A stretch of DNA of 64,000 bases from Thermoanaerobaculia bacterium. GTDB lineage: Bacteria > Acidobacteriota > Thermoanaerobaculia > Multivoradales > Multivoraceae. This document shows positions 33,965 through 42,672 of the stretch, in pieces (the stretch's first letter is position 1; every line of letters starts with the position of its first letter). Below the pieces are notes generated by a model. That model searched no databases and was not told where the DNA came from. It was given only the letters and a program-made list of their open reading frames with translations. The DNA lies in NCBI GenBank assembly GCA_022826745.1, contig JAJDUI010000037.1, positions 310,001-374,000 on the forward strand, written 5' to 3'. Made by a program: the position numbers and the translations under genes.

Positions 33965-34492
33965 TCAGCGCAGAGCAAGAGCGATGAAGCCGGCTGCCAT
34001 CGGCGCCAGGATGGCAAGAATGCCGCCCATCATCCACCTGATCGCCCTGAACTCGCCTCTCATCTCGGCCCGCAACCCGTTCATCTCGCCCCGTAGCCCG
34101 TCCATCTGACCGGCGATCTCCTGGCGGAAGCTCTCGAAGCGGTCCCGGACCTCCTGACGCAGAGCATCCATCGCCCTCTCGAGGGCCTCGATTCGCGTCG
34201 TGTTCTTCGCCACGGTGGTCGCGAGGTCGCTCAGGTCGGCACGGACTTCGGTGATGTCCTGTTTGAGTTCGGTTCGCACGTCGGCGATGTCCTGCTTGAG
34301 TTCGGTTCGCACGCCGGCGATGTCCTGCTTGAGTGCGCGTTCGACTCCGGCGACGTCCTGCTTCGTCGCTAGCGCTTCCTGGTCTGCGCTGATCATGTGG
34401 ACAAGCTCCTCTGCCTGCGCGCGATCGAACCCGACTTCTTCAAGCCGGCGTCTGGCCGCCTGATCTGAGCATCTTACGCCGTAGCCTTCCAT
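33965..34492 (-). CDS. Coiled-coil protein with C-terminal membrane anchor (DUF1640-like)
   Basis: The 175-residue protein has an N-terminal helical region (ARRRLEEVGFDRAQAEELV), a long coiled coil with 11-residue repeats of the type DIAGVRTELKQ, a second helix (RFESFRQEIAGQMDGLRGEM) and a C-terminal membrane segment (MMGGILAILAPMAAGFIAL). This resembles DUF1640/CCDC90-type proteins, whose bacterial role is unknown. ATG at 34492 follows AAGGAG at 8-base spacing, a strong site. It lies inside a 31-bp inverted repeat pair. Confidence 0.75.
   Translation of the reverse strand: MEGYGVRCSDQAARRRLEEVGFDRAQAEELVHMISADQEALATKQDVAGVERALKQDIAGVRTELKQDIADVRTELKQDITEVRADLSDLATTVAKNTTRIEALERAMDALRQEVRDRFESFRQEIAGQMDGLRGEMNGLRAEMRGEFRAIRWMMGGILAILAPMAAGFIALALR
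34253..34351 (-). repeat. 33-bp tandem repeat inside coiled-coil gene
   Basis: Three imperfect 33-bp units start at 34253, 34286 and 34319, and a diverged fourth starts at 34352, each containing GATGTCCTG or close variants. They encode the 11-residue coiled-coil repeat of the gene at 33965-34492. Copy number could vary by slippage without changing the frame. Confidence 0.8.
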
Positions 34493-34699
34493 TCCTGAGT
34501 CTCCTTGAGGATCTGCGTTCTCGATGAGGGTGCGAGGACGCCTCGCGGAAGTGGCCGCGCAGTCGAGCAGGCGCGCCCTCAGACGGACCGAGAGCGGCGT
34601 GCCGAGGCGAACGAGGGTCCCTGTTGACTTGGACGGATTTCGGGCGGGCCCACTGGACCCGGGGCCTACCGGCCGTCGAGGCGGAACGTGGCGACGCGA

Positions 34700-36067
34700 T
34701 CAGCCGCGAGGTGCCGGCGGTGGGAACATAGCCGGAGTCCGGTCGAGGTCGATCCGCTTCACGTCGACCCACGCCACGTACTCGGCGCTCTCGCTGCCGT
34801 CGGTGAAGACCAGCATGCCGCCATTCCCTTCACTGAGGTCCCCGGCACACTCGAGTTCCAGGGTCTCTCCGCTGTGTAGCGTCACGCTGGCGTGCCTGCC
34901 CGGGCCGCACCCTTCCTGGGCCGGAAGCGCTACCGACGAAACCAGGCCGAAGGGGATCGTGTAGTCGACGCCGCCGGCCGGCGCGTCGAGGGTCTCGGTC
35001 GTTTCGCTCTCGTCGAGGTCGAAGACCAGTCGGCCTGCGAGTCGACCTCCCGAGCGGGTCGTGACGGTGCCTGAGAGCGGCTGCCCCGGCGGGAAGTCGT
35101 CGTAGGCGGGGCCGCTGCCGTCGCCACCGCCGAAGTCGAGCCGCTTGAAGGCCTCCCACGACACGAGCACCCGGCCGTACCGCCGGTCGTCGACGTAGAC
35201 GCCGCGATTGCCGCGGCCGACGGCGCGGGTGCCGGAGAGGACGTACCCGCGGCCGTCGCGCAGCGTCACCAGCGCGCTGTCCTCGGAGTCGCGCGCAATG
35301 GCGCGTATGGCGTCGAACCGCAGGCTGAGCTCGCCGTCGGCTGTTCGGCCCTGGAGTTCGTCGGCGCCGACGCCGGACTGCCGATCCCACTGGACGAAGC
35401 CGGTGAAGCTCCCGTGTGCGGTGCGTACCGTGCCGTGCAGCCGGTCCGGAGCGGCTTCCAGGTCGGCGGTCGGGAGGAGCTCGATGGCGCTGATCCGACG
35501 TTCGCCGAGGTCCACGACGCCGTGCCGGTGGTCCCACACCCGTACGCCGTCGGCGAAGTCGTCGGCGTCGAAGCGGTCGAGGACGAACATGGTCCCGCTC
35601 TTGAGCGTCACCAGGAGCTCGCGTCCGCCCGGCTCGATCCGTCTGATGTCCCCGAAGCGCGCCATGAACGGCCGGCCGAGGTTGAGCCGCCTCGATCGCC
35701 GGGTGATGTCGACGCCGAGGACGGTGACCGGCCGGCTCTCCGTCAGCCGCTCCGGCGGCACGTTGGCGGTCCAGGGGTTCTCCTCCTTGAAACCGTTGAA
35801 GTAGTCGCCCCAGAACGCTTCCTCGTCGCCGCCGAAGCGCAGCCGTCCTTCGTAGGCGGCGGCGCCGTGCGTCGTGACGCGGCCGTAGAGGAAGCCCTGG
35901 TGTGCCTCCACCGACGTCGCGGGCGAGCGGGGAATCGCCGCCGCGGCGGCGACGTCAGCGTCGATGTCCACGTTTCGCAGCAAACGGGCCGCGACGAGGC
36001 CGAGAGCCACGAAAAGGGCGACCAGCAAGAGCGCGGCGGTCCCGCCGGCGATCCTGGCTCTCGTCAT
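34700..36067 (-). CDS. Membrane-anchored protein with three internal beta-rich repeats, unknown
   Basis: The 455-residue protein has one N-terminal membrane segment (TAALLLVALFVALGLVAARLL) and a large extracytoplasmic part. Three similar stretches recur: GRVTTHGAAAYEGRLRF, HGTVRTAHGSFTGFVQW and GTVTTRSGGRLAGRLVF. Each is followed by an acidic linker and an aliphatic strand pair such as RFDAIRAIAR or PFGLVSSVALP. The pattern suggests small beta-barrel units (SH3- or Sm-like folds), but I do not recognise the family. It lies, with the coiled-coil gene, between two inverted repeats. Confidence 0.75.
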   Translation of the reverse strand: MTRARIAGGTAALLLVALFVALGLVAARLLRNVDIDADVAAAAAIPRSPATSVEAHQGFLYGRVTTHGAAAYEGRLRFGGDEEAFWGDYFNGFKEENPWTANVPPERLTESRPVTVLGVDITRRSRRLNLGRPFMARFGDIRRIEPGGRELLVTLKSGTMFVLDRFDADDFADGVRVWDHRHGVVDLGERRISAIELLPTADLEAAPDRLHGTVRTAHGSFTGFVQWDRQSGVGADELQGRTADGELSLRFDAIRAIARDSEDSALVTLRDGRGYVLSGTRAVGRGNRGVYVDDRRYGRVLVSWEAFKRLDFGGGDGSGPAYDDFPPGQPLSGTVTTRSGGRLAGRLVFDLDESETTETLDAPAGGVDYTIPFGLVSSVALPAQEGCGPGRHASVTLHSGETLELECAGDLSEGNGGMLVFTDGSESAEYVAWVDVKRIDLDRTPAMFPPPAPRG

Positions 36068-36191
36068 TGCCTGAACATTCTCTCCGAACCGGAGGCGGAG
36101 GCCCCCTGCAAGACTGACGATGTCGACGGGCCAGCGGTTACCGTTGGCGTCTGCGAAACCTGGGGGCGCGGCGCACCCCGTGTGGTCGACA

Positions 36192-36222
36192 GCCGGCCAG
36201 AAGGCCGGCGCACCGACACTCG
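36192..36222 (-). repeat. Right arm of 31-bp perfect inverted repeat (hairpin-1 type)
   Basis: Reverse complement of 33811-33841 over all 31 bases, with the same hairpin arms and TTCT loop. Next to it, at about 36170-36185, is a second reversed element start (GCGCACCCCGTGTGG). Confidence 0.9.
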
Positions 36223-36224
36223 GC

Positions 36225-37838
36225 TCAGCTCGACTCCGTGGGCAGCATGCGGGTCAGGCGCGCCGTCTCTTCGCCAGCGCGGATACTGGCGGCGTGCCAG
36301 TGGTCGGCGACGATGCCGTCGGGCCGCATGAGGACGATCTCTCCGTTGTCGTACGGGGAGTCGGACCGGACCTCGGGCAGCCGCTCGGCCCGGATGGGGA
36401 ATCCGCCGGCTGCCGTGCGTTCGAGAGCCGCCTGCCACGGCGCCGCGTCCACATCCGCACCCAGCACGGCGGTGTAGCCGAGGCCGTTCCAGTCGAGGAC
36501 GGATCGTGTCCGGCTCTCGTCCAGCCACAGGTTCGGCGCCCGGCGCCCGGAACGCACGACGGGCACGTAGTCGCATACGGGATTGTCGACTTCCGGGGCG
36601 GGCTCGTCGTCGCTGGCGCAGAGCGCCGACGTCAGCTCGTAGCCGTAGATCAGGCCGTCGTAGTCGCCGTACTGGCGGCAGTTCCGGGAGGCGGCTTCCG
36701 TATCGCCGCCCTCGTGGAAGGCCCGGAAGATCCCTCCGGAGAGCTGCGCGTTGCGCCGTCCGGCCGCGACCCGCTGCTCCGCGACGGGCTGGTGCTCGAT
36801 GTCGTACGTTTCGAGCAGGGACGCGGGCGAGGCGCCGCGGAGGACGAACGCGAGCTTCCAGGCGAGGTTGCGGATGCCGACGAAGCCGGTGTTGTTGCCG
36901 AGCCCACCGGTCGGGATGAAGACGTGCGCGGCGTCGCCGGCCAGGAAGATCCGGCCCCTGCCCAGGCGGCCGGCGCGGCCCGGCTGGAACTGCCACTCCG
37001 TCATCGTCCGCACGTCGATCGGGACCGGATCGTCCGCACCGAGGGCCGACCGGATCCAGTTCTCGGCGAACTCGGCGGTCATCGCCCGGCTGCGGTCGAA
37101 TCCGCCGATCTGGCAGCGCCAGCGACGTACGCCGTCGAGCGGCTGGAAGACGGCGGCGCCCATCGGGTGGGCGATGAAGAGGAGGCCGCCCTGCCGGTCG
37201 CTCGTGTGCCTGGTGAAGTCCGCCTCGAAGATGACGTCCTGGAAGAAGACGTCCATGAAGTCCGCTTCCAGTGTGGTTCCGATCGCGGCGCGCGTCGAAC
37301 TCCGGAGGCCGTCGGCGCCGATCGCGAACTCTGCGGAGACGTGCGTGGTGCGGTCGCTGCGGTTGTCGCGGATGGTGCAGGTGACGCCGGAGTCGTCCTG
37401 GGCGAGCGCGTTCGCGGTGGTGTCGAAACGGAGGTCGACATTGGGGTCCTCCCGGGCCCTGTCGAAGAGGATCGCCTCGACGTAGTCCTGGGCCGTCATC
37501 ACGGGCATGGAGGAACTGCGGTCGGTCCGCACCGAGTGGAACGACGGTGTCGGAACCCGGCAGATCTCGCTGCCCGCGAGAGAGTCGAACCAGCGGTTGT
37601 ACGCGGTCCAGTCGGGGCCGAGGCCGGTGGCGATCACCTGCTGCTCGACCCCGACCTCCCGCATCAGTTCGACCGACGGCGCGTCCAGCAGCCGGGAACG
37701 CGGGTGTGTGCTGGTGCGACCCCGCAGGTCGACGACGAGCGACCTGACGCCCAGCCGGGACAGCAACAGCGAACCCATGAGGCCGATCGGTCCGCCGCCG
37801 ATGATCAGCACCTGCGTCTCGATGGGTTTGGTGTTCAC
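36225..37838 (-). CDS. FAD-dependent aromatic-type monooxygenase (PHBH fold)
   Basis: The 537-residue flavoprotein has the dinucleotide-binding VLIIGGGPIGLMGSLLLSRLG, the DG motif IGADGLRSSTRAAIG and the GD motif FLAGDAAHVFIPTGGLGNNT, followed by VGIRNLAWKLAFVLRG and a C-terminal thioredoxin-like region. It belongs with phenol/resorcinol hydroxylase-type enzymes (MhpA/PheA group) and probably hydroxylates an aromatic or polyketide-like substrate with NAD(P)H. GTG at 37838 is preferred (GGGGAA about 8 bases upstream). GTG 37853 or ATG 37880 would make part of a dispersed repeat coding. Confidence 0.88.
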   Translation of the reverse strand: MNTKPIETQVLIIGGGPIGLMGSLLLSRLGVRSLVVDLRGRTSTHPRSRLLDAPSVELMREVGVEQQVIATGLGPDWTAYNRWFDSLAGSEICRVPTPSFHSVRTDRSSSMPVMTAQDYVEAILFDRAREDPNVDLRFDTTANALAQDDSGVTCTIRDNRSDRTTHVSAEFAIGADGLRSSTRAAIGTTLEADFMDVFFQDVIFEADFTRHTSDRQGGLLFIAHPMGAAVFQPLDGVRRWRCQIGGFDRSRAMTAEFAENWIRSALGADDPVPIDVRTMTEWQFQPGRAGRLGRGRIFLAGDAAHVFIPTGGLGNNTGFVGIRNLAWKLAFVLRGASPASLLETYDIEHQPVAEQRVAAGRRNAQLSGGIFRAFHEGGDTEAASRNCRQYGDYDGLIYGYELTSALCASDDEPAPEVDNPVCDYVPVVRSGRRAPNLWLDESRTRSVLDWNGLGYTAVLGADVDAAPWQAALERTAAGGFPIRAERLPEVRSDSPYDNGEIVLMRPDGIVADHWHAASIRAGEETARLTRMLPTESS

Positions 37839-37851
37839 TACGACGTTCCCC

Positions 37852-37900
37852 ACTGGGTGCGCCGGCGCCCCCGCCGGCATCCGGCGCGAAGCGCCGGCCT
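37852..37900 (+). repeat. Two-hairpin variant of the dispersed element
   Basis: Hairpin 1 GCCGGCG-CCCC-CGCCGGC, then hairpin 2 with new arms CCGGCGC-GAA-GCGCCGG: both sides changed together and the GAA loop is kept. Hairpin 3 is absent. It lies between the SDR and FAD monooxygenase genes and could encode the first residues of the latter if ATG 37880 is used. Confidence 0.85.
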
Positions 37901-37917
37901 CTGGGCCTTCTGCTCCC

Positions 37918-38823
37918 TCAGATCCCCGGGTCGACCCCGGTCATCTGAACAGACAGCTCCCACAGCCGCCTGCCCAGCTCCGGGTCGCGGCTCGCCGGAT
38001 TCGACCAGGCCTTGGTGGCCGGACCGCTCAGCTCCCCGAATCGTGCCGGCCCGTAGTAGTCGCCACCCTCGACATCGGCCGCCGTCGCCGCCATCAACGT
38101 CGGCCACGCCCCCATCGCCTGGGAGTTGAAGAACGTGCGGACCAAAGGCGCCGCCATCTGGATCAGCAGAAACGCCCGGCCGATCTCGGTCTGGGCCAGG
38201 CCGGGATGACAGGCGACGGCGATCGTCCCGGAGCCCCGGGCCTTCAGCCGCCGCTGAAGTTCGTACATGTACATCAGATTGGCCAGCTTGCTCTGCTGGT
38301 AGCGGGCCTGGCGCGAGTAGACCTTCGCGCCGTCGATGTCCTCCCAGTGGATCCGGCCGCCGCGGTGAGCGAGGCTGGCGGTGATGACGACCCGGCTGCC
38401 CTCGGTTTCCTCGAGCTTCGGCAGAAGCAGCCCGGTGAGCGCGAACGTGCCCAGGTGATTGACGGCGAACTGCGCCTCGAAGCCGTCCACGGTCAGGGTG
38501 CGCGGCACGCCCATGATGCCGGCGTTGTTGACGAGCACGTCGAGGCGCGGCTCGGCGGCCGCCCGGTCGGCGGCGGCGCGGACGCTGGCCAGGTCGGCCT
38601 GGTCGAGCGGCAGGAACTCGACGTCGGCTTCGGGCGACTCGGCGCGGATCCGCTCGATCGCGCCGACGGCCCGTTCCTCGGAGCGGCAACCCAGCAGCAC
38701 GCGCCCGCCCCGCCTCGCCAGCACCCTGGCCGTTTCGAAGCCGATGCCGGTGTTGGCGCCGGTGACGAGGAAGGTCCGTCCCGACTGGTCCGGGACGTCG
38801 CGGTCCGTGAATCCTGGTGTCAT
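37918..38823 (-). CDS. Short-chain dehydrogenase/reductase (retinol-dehydrogenase-like)
   Basis: 301-residue NAD(P)-dependent oxidoreductase. Cofactor motif TGANTGIG at 21-28, NNAG at 99-102, catalytic YQQSK (Tyr175, Lys179) and CHPGLAQTEIGR follow the classical SDR order. The CRSEER sequence after the second strand suggests NADP(H). The length and the long C-terminal region match the WWOX/retinol dehydrogenase-like subgroup. It lies upstream of the FAD monooxygenase in the same direction with a repeat element between, so the two may form an oxidative pathway. Confidence 0.88.
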   Translation of the reverse strand: MTPGFTDRDVPDQSGRTFLVTGANTGIGFETARVLARRGGRVLLGCRSEERAVGAIERIRAESPEADVEFLPLDQADLASVRAAADRAAAEPRLDVLVNNAGIMGVPRTLTVDGFEAQFAVNHLGTFALTGLLLPKLEETEGSRVVITASLAHRGGRIHWEDIDGAKVYSRQARYQQSKLANLMYMYELQRRLKARGSGTIAVACHPGLAQTEIGRAFLLIQMAAPLVRTFFNSQAMGAWPTLMAATAADVEGGDYYGPARFGELSGPATKAWSNPASRDPELGRRLWELSVQMTGVDPGI

Positions 38824-38877
38824 GGGTCTCCGTCTCCCCGATGTCCTGGTCGGTCGATCCGGAACGGTAGCCGATGA

Positions 38878-39840
38878 TCAGTCGACGAACGAGCCCTTGC
38901 GCTGAGCCGCGTCGCGAGACCCTGCTCTCAGTCGGCGGAGCAACGACTCGTCCTCCCCAATCTCGGCCATCTCGGCGTCGTCGACGAACTGTTGCTCGCG
39001 GACCTTGTCGAGCGCCGCCCTGCTTCTGAACTCGGCCGCCGCGTCCTCCATCGTGCGGAAGGCCACGCCGCCGGCGTTCGCCATGTGGTCGAGGAGTCGC
39101 TCCAGCATGAGCATCCGTGAGCCCCGTCCGACGCACTGCGGATGGAGACAGAGGACGAAGACGCCGGCGCCGAGGCGCTGATGGAGGTAGTCGAACTCGG
39201 CGGACCAGATCTCGTAGACGTCGTTCGGGGAGCGTAGGCCTTCCGAACGCGGGAGGTCGGGGCTGAAGTAGGGCCAGTCGTCGAGCGCCCAGTCGAACGG
39301 GAGCTCGACCAGGTCGACCGGCTCGCCGAACACATGCGGGCCGTCCGTTCGGGCGATGTCGCCCTTGCGCACCCAGGTCGGCTGGAAGTCGTGCGGCGCC
39401 ATCGAGGAGTCGTAGGAGAAGCCGTACTCGAGTAGCAGATCGACCCAGCGGGGACCGAGATTCCCGCCTGGATTCCGGCTTCCGGCGGGAGGCCGGCCCC
39501 GGACCCGCTCGATGCAGGCGATTCCTCGCTCGAGGATGGCGCGCTCGTCGGCCTCGTCCCGCTTGCTTGACGGCGCTTCGTGGCAGTAGCCGTGGTAGGC
39601 CAGTTCGTGGCCGGCGCCGGCGATCCGCCGGCACAGGTCGGGCCAGGTGTCGATCGTGTGGCCGGGCGTGAACCAGGTCGATGGGAGCTGCCGGTCTTCC
39701 AGCAGGTCCAGGAGCCGCTCGGCACCCACCGCTCCGAACTCACCCCGCGCGAGCAGGTTGGGCGACCTCGTCCGGCGGGCGCCGCCGCACCACGACGAGA
39801 TGCCGTCGAAGTCGAAGGTGAGGCAGACGGAAACGCTCAT
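38878..39840 (-). CDS. Polysaccharide deacetylase family protein
   Basis: 320-residue NodB-type carbohydrate esterase. Asp10 and Asp12 in LTFDFDG start the fold; H83 and H87 in AYHGYCHEA are the metal ligands, with STWFTPGHTIDTWP, SRNPGGNLGP and VLCLHPQCVGRGSR following. No signal peptide is seen, so it is cytosolic and could act on a small amide or peptidoglycan-like precursor; relatives include PuuE-like allantoinases. ATG at 39840 is at the start of conserved sequence. It is divergent from the quinoprotein gene at 39955. Confidence 0.85.
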   Translation of the reverse strand: MSVSVCLTFDFDGISSWCGGARRTRSPNLLARGEFGAVGAERLLDLLEDRQLPSTWFTPGHTIDTWPDLCRRIAGAGHELAYHGYCHEAPSSKRDEADERAILERGIACIERVRGRPPAGSRNPGGNLGPRWVDLLLEYGFSYDSSMAPHDFQPTWVRKGDIARTDGPHVFGEPVDLVELPFDWALDDWPYFSPDLPRSEGLRSPNDVYEIWSAEFDYLHQRLGAGVFVLCLHPQCVGRGSRMLMLERLLDHMANAGGVAFRTMEDAAAEFRSRAALDKVREQQFVDDAEMAEIGEDESLLRRLRAGSRDAAQRKGSFVD

Positions 39841-39954
39841 GGGGAAGATCCGCGTGGGTGGCGGAGCGATGGATGGTAGCGGGTGTCGGGGGAGCGCGTC
39901 GCTTGACTTCAACCGAAGTCAACGGCAGCGTATGAGGTCGGAGGTGGTGACGTG

Positions 39955-41757
39955 ATGCAGGTATCCGCGAGGCTCCTGCTCGCGGTGTTGACCGTCCTCG
40001 CGGTCGCGGCGCCGGCCCTGACCGGTGCGGCCGTCGGCGCACAGGCATCGCAAGAGCCTCCGGCAGGCGACTTCGTCCCCGTCACGGACGCCATGCTGCA
40101 GAACCCGGCGCCGGAAGACTGGCTCAGCTTCCGCCGCACCCTCGACGCCTGGGGCTACAGCCCGCTCGATGAGATCACGCGGGAGAACGTCGGGCGGATC
40201 CGGATGGAGTGGACGAGGACCATGGCCGACGGGAGCGCCGAGACGACGCCGCTGGCCTACGACGGCGTCCTCTACGTCGCGAACACGCGGGACGTCATCC
40301 AGGCGCTCTCGGCCGAGACCGGTGATCTGATCTGGGAGTACCGCCGCGATCTGCCCGAGGACGTCTGGGGCTACACGGGCGCGCTCGCCCGCAAGACGCG
40401 CAACATCGCCATCTGGGGCGAGTACATCCTCGGCACCAGCGCCGACCACTACGCCTACGCCCTCGATGCCGTGACCGGCGAGCTCGCCTGGGAGACGCGG
40501 ATCCTCGACTACAAGGTCAACCCGGCCCATCACAGCGCCGGACCGATCGTCGCCGACGGCAAGCTGATCTCGGGCCGGAGCTGCAGGCCGCTCGGCGGGC
40601 CCGACGCCTGCGTCATCCTCGCTCACGACGCCCGGACCGGCCGGGAGCTCTGGCGGCGCCGCACGCTGCCGGCGCCCGGCGAGCCGGGCAACGAGACCTG
40701 GGGTGCGGTGCCCTACGAGGAGCGGCGCCACGTCGGGACCTGGATGCCGCCGAGCTACGACCCGGAACTCGAACTCGTCTACATCGGCACGGGCGTAACG
40801 GCACCGGCGCCGAAGTTCATGCTCGGCGGCGCCGATCTGACGCACCTTTACCACAACTCGACGCTGGCGCTCGACGCCTCGACCGGCGAGATCCGCTGGT
40901 ACTACCAGCACCTGAACGACTCCTGGGATCTGGACCATGTCTTCGAGCGCATCCTGGTCGACACCGCGGTCGCGCCGGCCCCGGAAGCGGTCGAGTGGAT
41001 CAACCCGCGGCTCGAGCCGGGAGAGGTCCGCAAGGTCGTCACCGGTATCCCCGGCAAGACCGGGCTGGTCTACACCCTCGACCGCGCCACCGGCGAGTTT
41101 CTCTGGGCGACGCCGACGGTACGGCAGAACGTGATCACCGGCATCGACGGCGCCACCGGCGAGGTCAGCCTGAATGAAGAGGTGATCTTCCGTGAGCTCG
41201 AGCAGGAGATGTTCATCTGCCCCTCGTGGGCGGGCGGCAAGGACTGGGAAGCGGGGGCCTACAGCCCGCTCACGCGCACGATGTACTTCCCGCTGCGGCA
41301 GGCTTGCGCGGAGATGCTCGTGACGACCGACTTCGAAAGCGAAAAGGTCAAGGCCCGGGACCAGATCGTCGCGCACTACGCCCTGGCCGCCAACCACCGC
41401 GTGGCGCCCGGCACCGACCAGCTCGGCACGGTGCGGGCGATCTCGGCGGAGACCGGCGAGACCCGCTGGGTCTACGAGACCCGGGCCGCGACCTTCTCGC
41501 TGCTGGCGACCGGCGGCGGCCTGCTCTTCGGAGGAGACCAGGGCGGCCGTTTCCGGGCCCTGGATCAGGAGAACGGCGAGGTGTTGTGGGAGATCAACCT
41601 GGGCGCGCCGGTCATGGGCTTTCCGGTCACGTATGCCGTCTCGGGCCGCCAGTACGTGGCCGTCAACACGGGTCCGGGAAGGCTGACCAACGCCCGCATG
41701 ACGCCCGAACTCCGCCCGGGGCGCGGCAGCAATCTGTTCGTGTTCGCGTTGCCTTAG
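39955..41757 (+). CDS. PQQ-dependent alcohol dehydrogenase-like quinoprotein
   Basis: The 600-residue periplasmic propeller protein has a signal peptide ending GAAVGAQA, W-motif repeats (ETGDLIWEYRRDLPEDVWG, VTGELAWETRILD, STGEIRWYYQHLNDSWDLDH, ENGEVLWEINLGAPV) and the active-site-like DSWDLDHVFE. It belongs to the methanol/ethanol dehydrogenase superfamily but lacks the vicinal Cys-Cys disulfide and the C-terminal cytochrome domain, so it needs a separate electron acceptor. ATG at 39955 follows GGAGGT. It is the third quinoprotein in the window and is 35 bp upstream of the VOC gene. Confidence 0.87.
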   Translation: MQVSARLLLAVLTVLAVAAPALTGAAVGAQASQEPPAGDFVPVTDAMLQNPAPEDWLSFRRTLDAWGYSPLDEITRENVGRIRMEWTRTMADGSAETTPLAYDGVLYVANTRDVIQALSAETGDLIWEYRRDLPEDVWGYTGALARKTRNIAIWGEYILGTSADHYAYALDAVTGELAWETRILDYKVNPAHHSAGPIVADGKLISGRSCRPLGGPDACVILAHDARTGRELWRRRTLPAPGEPGNETWGAVPYEERRHVGTWMPPSYDPELELVYIGTGVTAPAPKFMLGGADLTHLYHNSTLALDASTGEIRWYYQHLNDSWDLDHVFERILVDTAVAPAPEAVEWINPRLEPGEVRKVVTGIPGKTGLVYTLDRATGEFLWATPTVRQNVITGIDGATGEVSLNEEVIFRELEQEMFICPSWAGGKDWEAGAYSPLTRTMYFPLRQACAEMLVTTDFESEKVKARDQIVAHYALAANHRVAPGTDQLGTVRAISAETGETRWVYETRAATFSLLATGGGLLFGGDQGGRFRALDQENGEVLWEINLGAPVMGFPVTYAVSGRQYVAVNTGPGRLTNARMTPELRPGRGSNLFVFALP

Positions 41758-41792
41758 AGTCGCCCCCAACCAGCACGCACAAGGAGCCGTCC

Positions 41793-42569
41793 ATGTCTGA
41801 AATCCGCATGCGCCAGATCTGCCTGGTCGCCCATGACCTCGATCGCATCCAGCAGCAGTGCGAGTCGGTCTTCGGCGTCGAGGTCTGCTACCGCGATCCG
41901 GGAGTGGGGAAGTACGGTCTGCACAACTTCCTGATCCCGTTCGGCGACCAGTTCCTCGAGACGGTGTCGCCCCAGCCGGGTGAGCACGACACGCCGGGCG
42001 GCCGCTACCTGATGCGCCGGGGAGGCGACGGCGGCTACATGGTGATCATGCAGGTCCCGCGCGACAGCTACGCGGGTTACCAGCAACGGGTCGCGGACCT
42101 GGGTATCCGCCTGGTCTCCGAGCCGGGCCGGAACGAGCGCGGCATGGGCATGCAGCTCCACCCGAAGGACGTGCCGGGCGCGATCCCGGAACTGCGCTGG
42201 AACGTCGACGAGGAACGCCAGGATGGCGACTGGTGGCCCGCCGGAGAGGACTGGCAACGGGCGAAGCACACGGAGATCGCCGACGGCATTCGCGCCGCCG
42301 AGATCCAGACCGCGGATCCGGCGGCACTGGCAGCCCGCTGGAGCGAGGTGCTGGACGAGCCGGTCGCAGGCGGCGATGTCCTGACGATCGCGTTGCGGGA
42401 CGCCGAGATTCGCTTCGTCGCCCTCCGCGACGGCCGGCCCGAGGGGCTCGGCGGCCTGGACATCCGGGTGACCGACCGTGCGCGAGCGCTCGCGAACGCC
42501 GAGGCAGCGGGCTGCCGTACCGGCGACGATCTCGTGACGATCTGCGGCATGCGCCTGCGGCTCGTTTGA
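41793..42569 (+). CDS. VOC (glyoxalase-like) family protein
   Basis: The 258-residue cytosolic protein has paired beta-alpha-beta-beta-beta units: RMRQICLVAHDLDRIQQQCESVFGVEVCYRDP at the start, then GDQFLETVSPQPGEHDTPGGRYL and a weaker C-terminal half (EIQTADPAALAARWSEVLDE, EIRFVALRDG). This matches glyoxalase-3/VOC-type metal-dependent lyases or dioxygenases. The substrate is unknown. ATG follows AAGGAG with 7-base spacing. It may clear an aldehyde or ketone product of the quinoprotein encoded just upstream. Confidence 0.83.
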   Translation: MSEIRMRQICLVAHDLDRIQQQCESVFGVEVCYRDPGVGKYGLHNFLIPFGDQFLETVSPQPGEHDTPGGRYLMRRGGDGGYMVIMQVPRDSYAGYQQRVADLGIRLVSEPGRNERGMGMQLHPKDVPGAIPELRWNVDEERQDGDWWPAGEDWQRAKHTEIADGIRAAEIQTADPAALAARWSEVLDEPVAGGDVLTIALRDAEIRFVALRDGRPEGLGGLDIRVTDRARALANAEAAGCRTGDDLVTICGMRLRLV

Positions 42570-42672
42570 GGTAGGCCCCTCAGGGGAATAGGAGCACCCG
42601 TCAGGGTGTTGCCGGAACCTGCACTTGTCGCCGTGGTGTCCCTTCGCGGCGGCCTTCCATGAGGGGCACACC

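Noticed and set aside
33811..36222. Insertion sequence with terminal inverted repeats
   Set aside because: No transposase lies between the arms, and the arms are part of a dispersed hairpin family, so I report it as a possible cassette instead.
39919..41769. Minus-strand ORF of 616 codons over the quinoprotein gene
   Set aside because: The plus strand has full quinoprotein motifs; the minus translation is Val/Arg/Asp-rich without recognisable domains.
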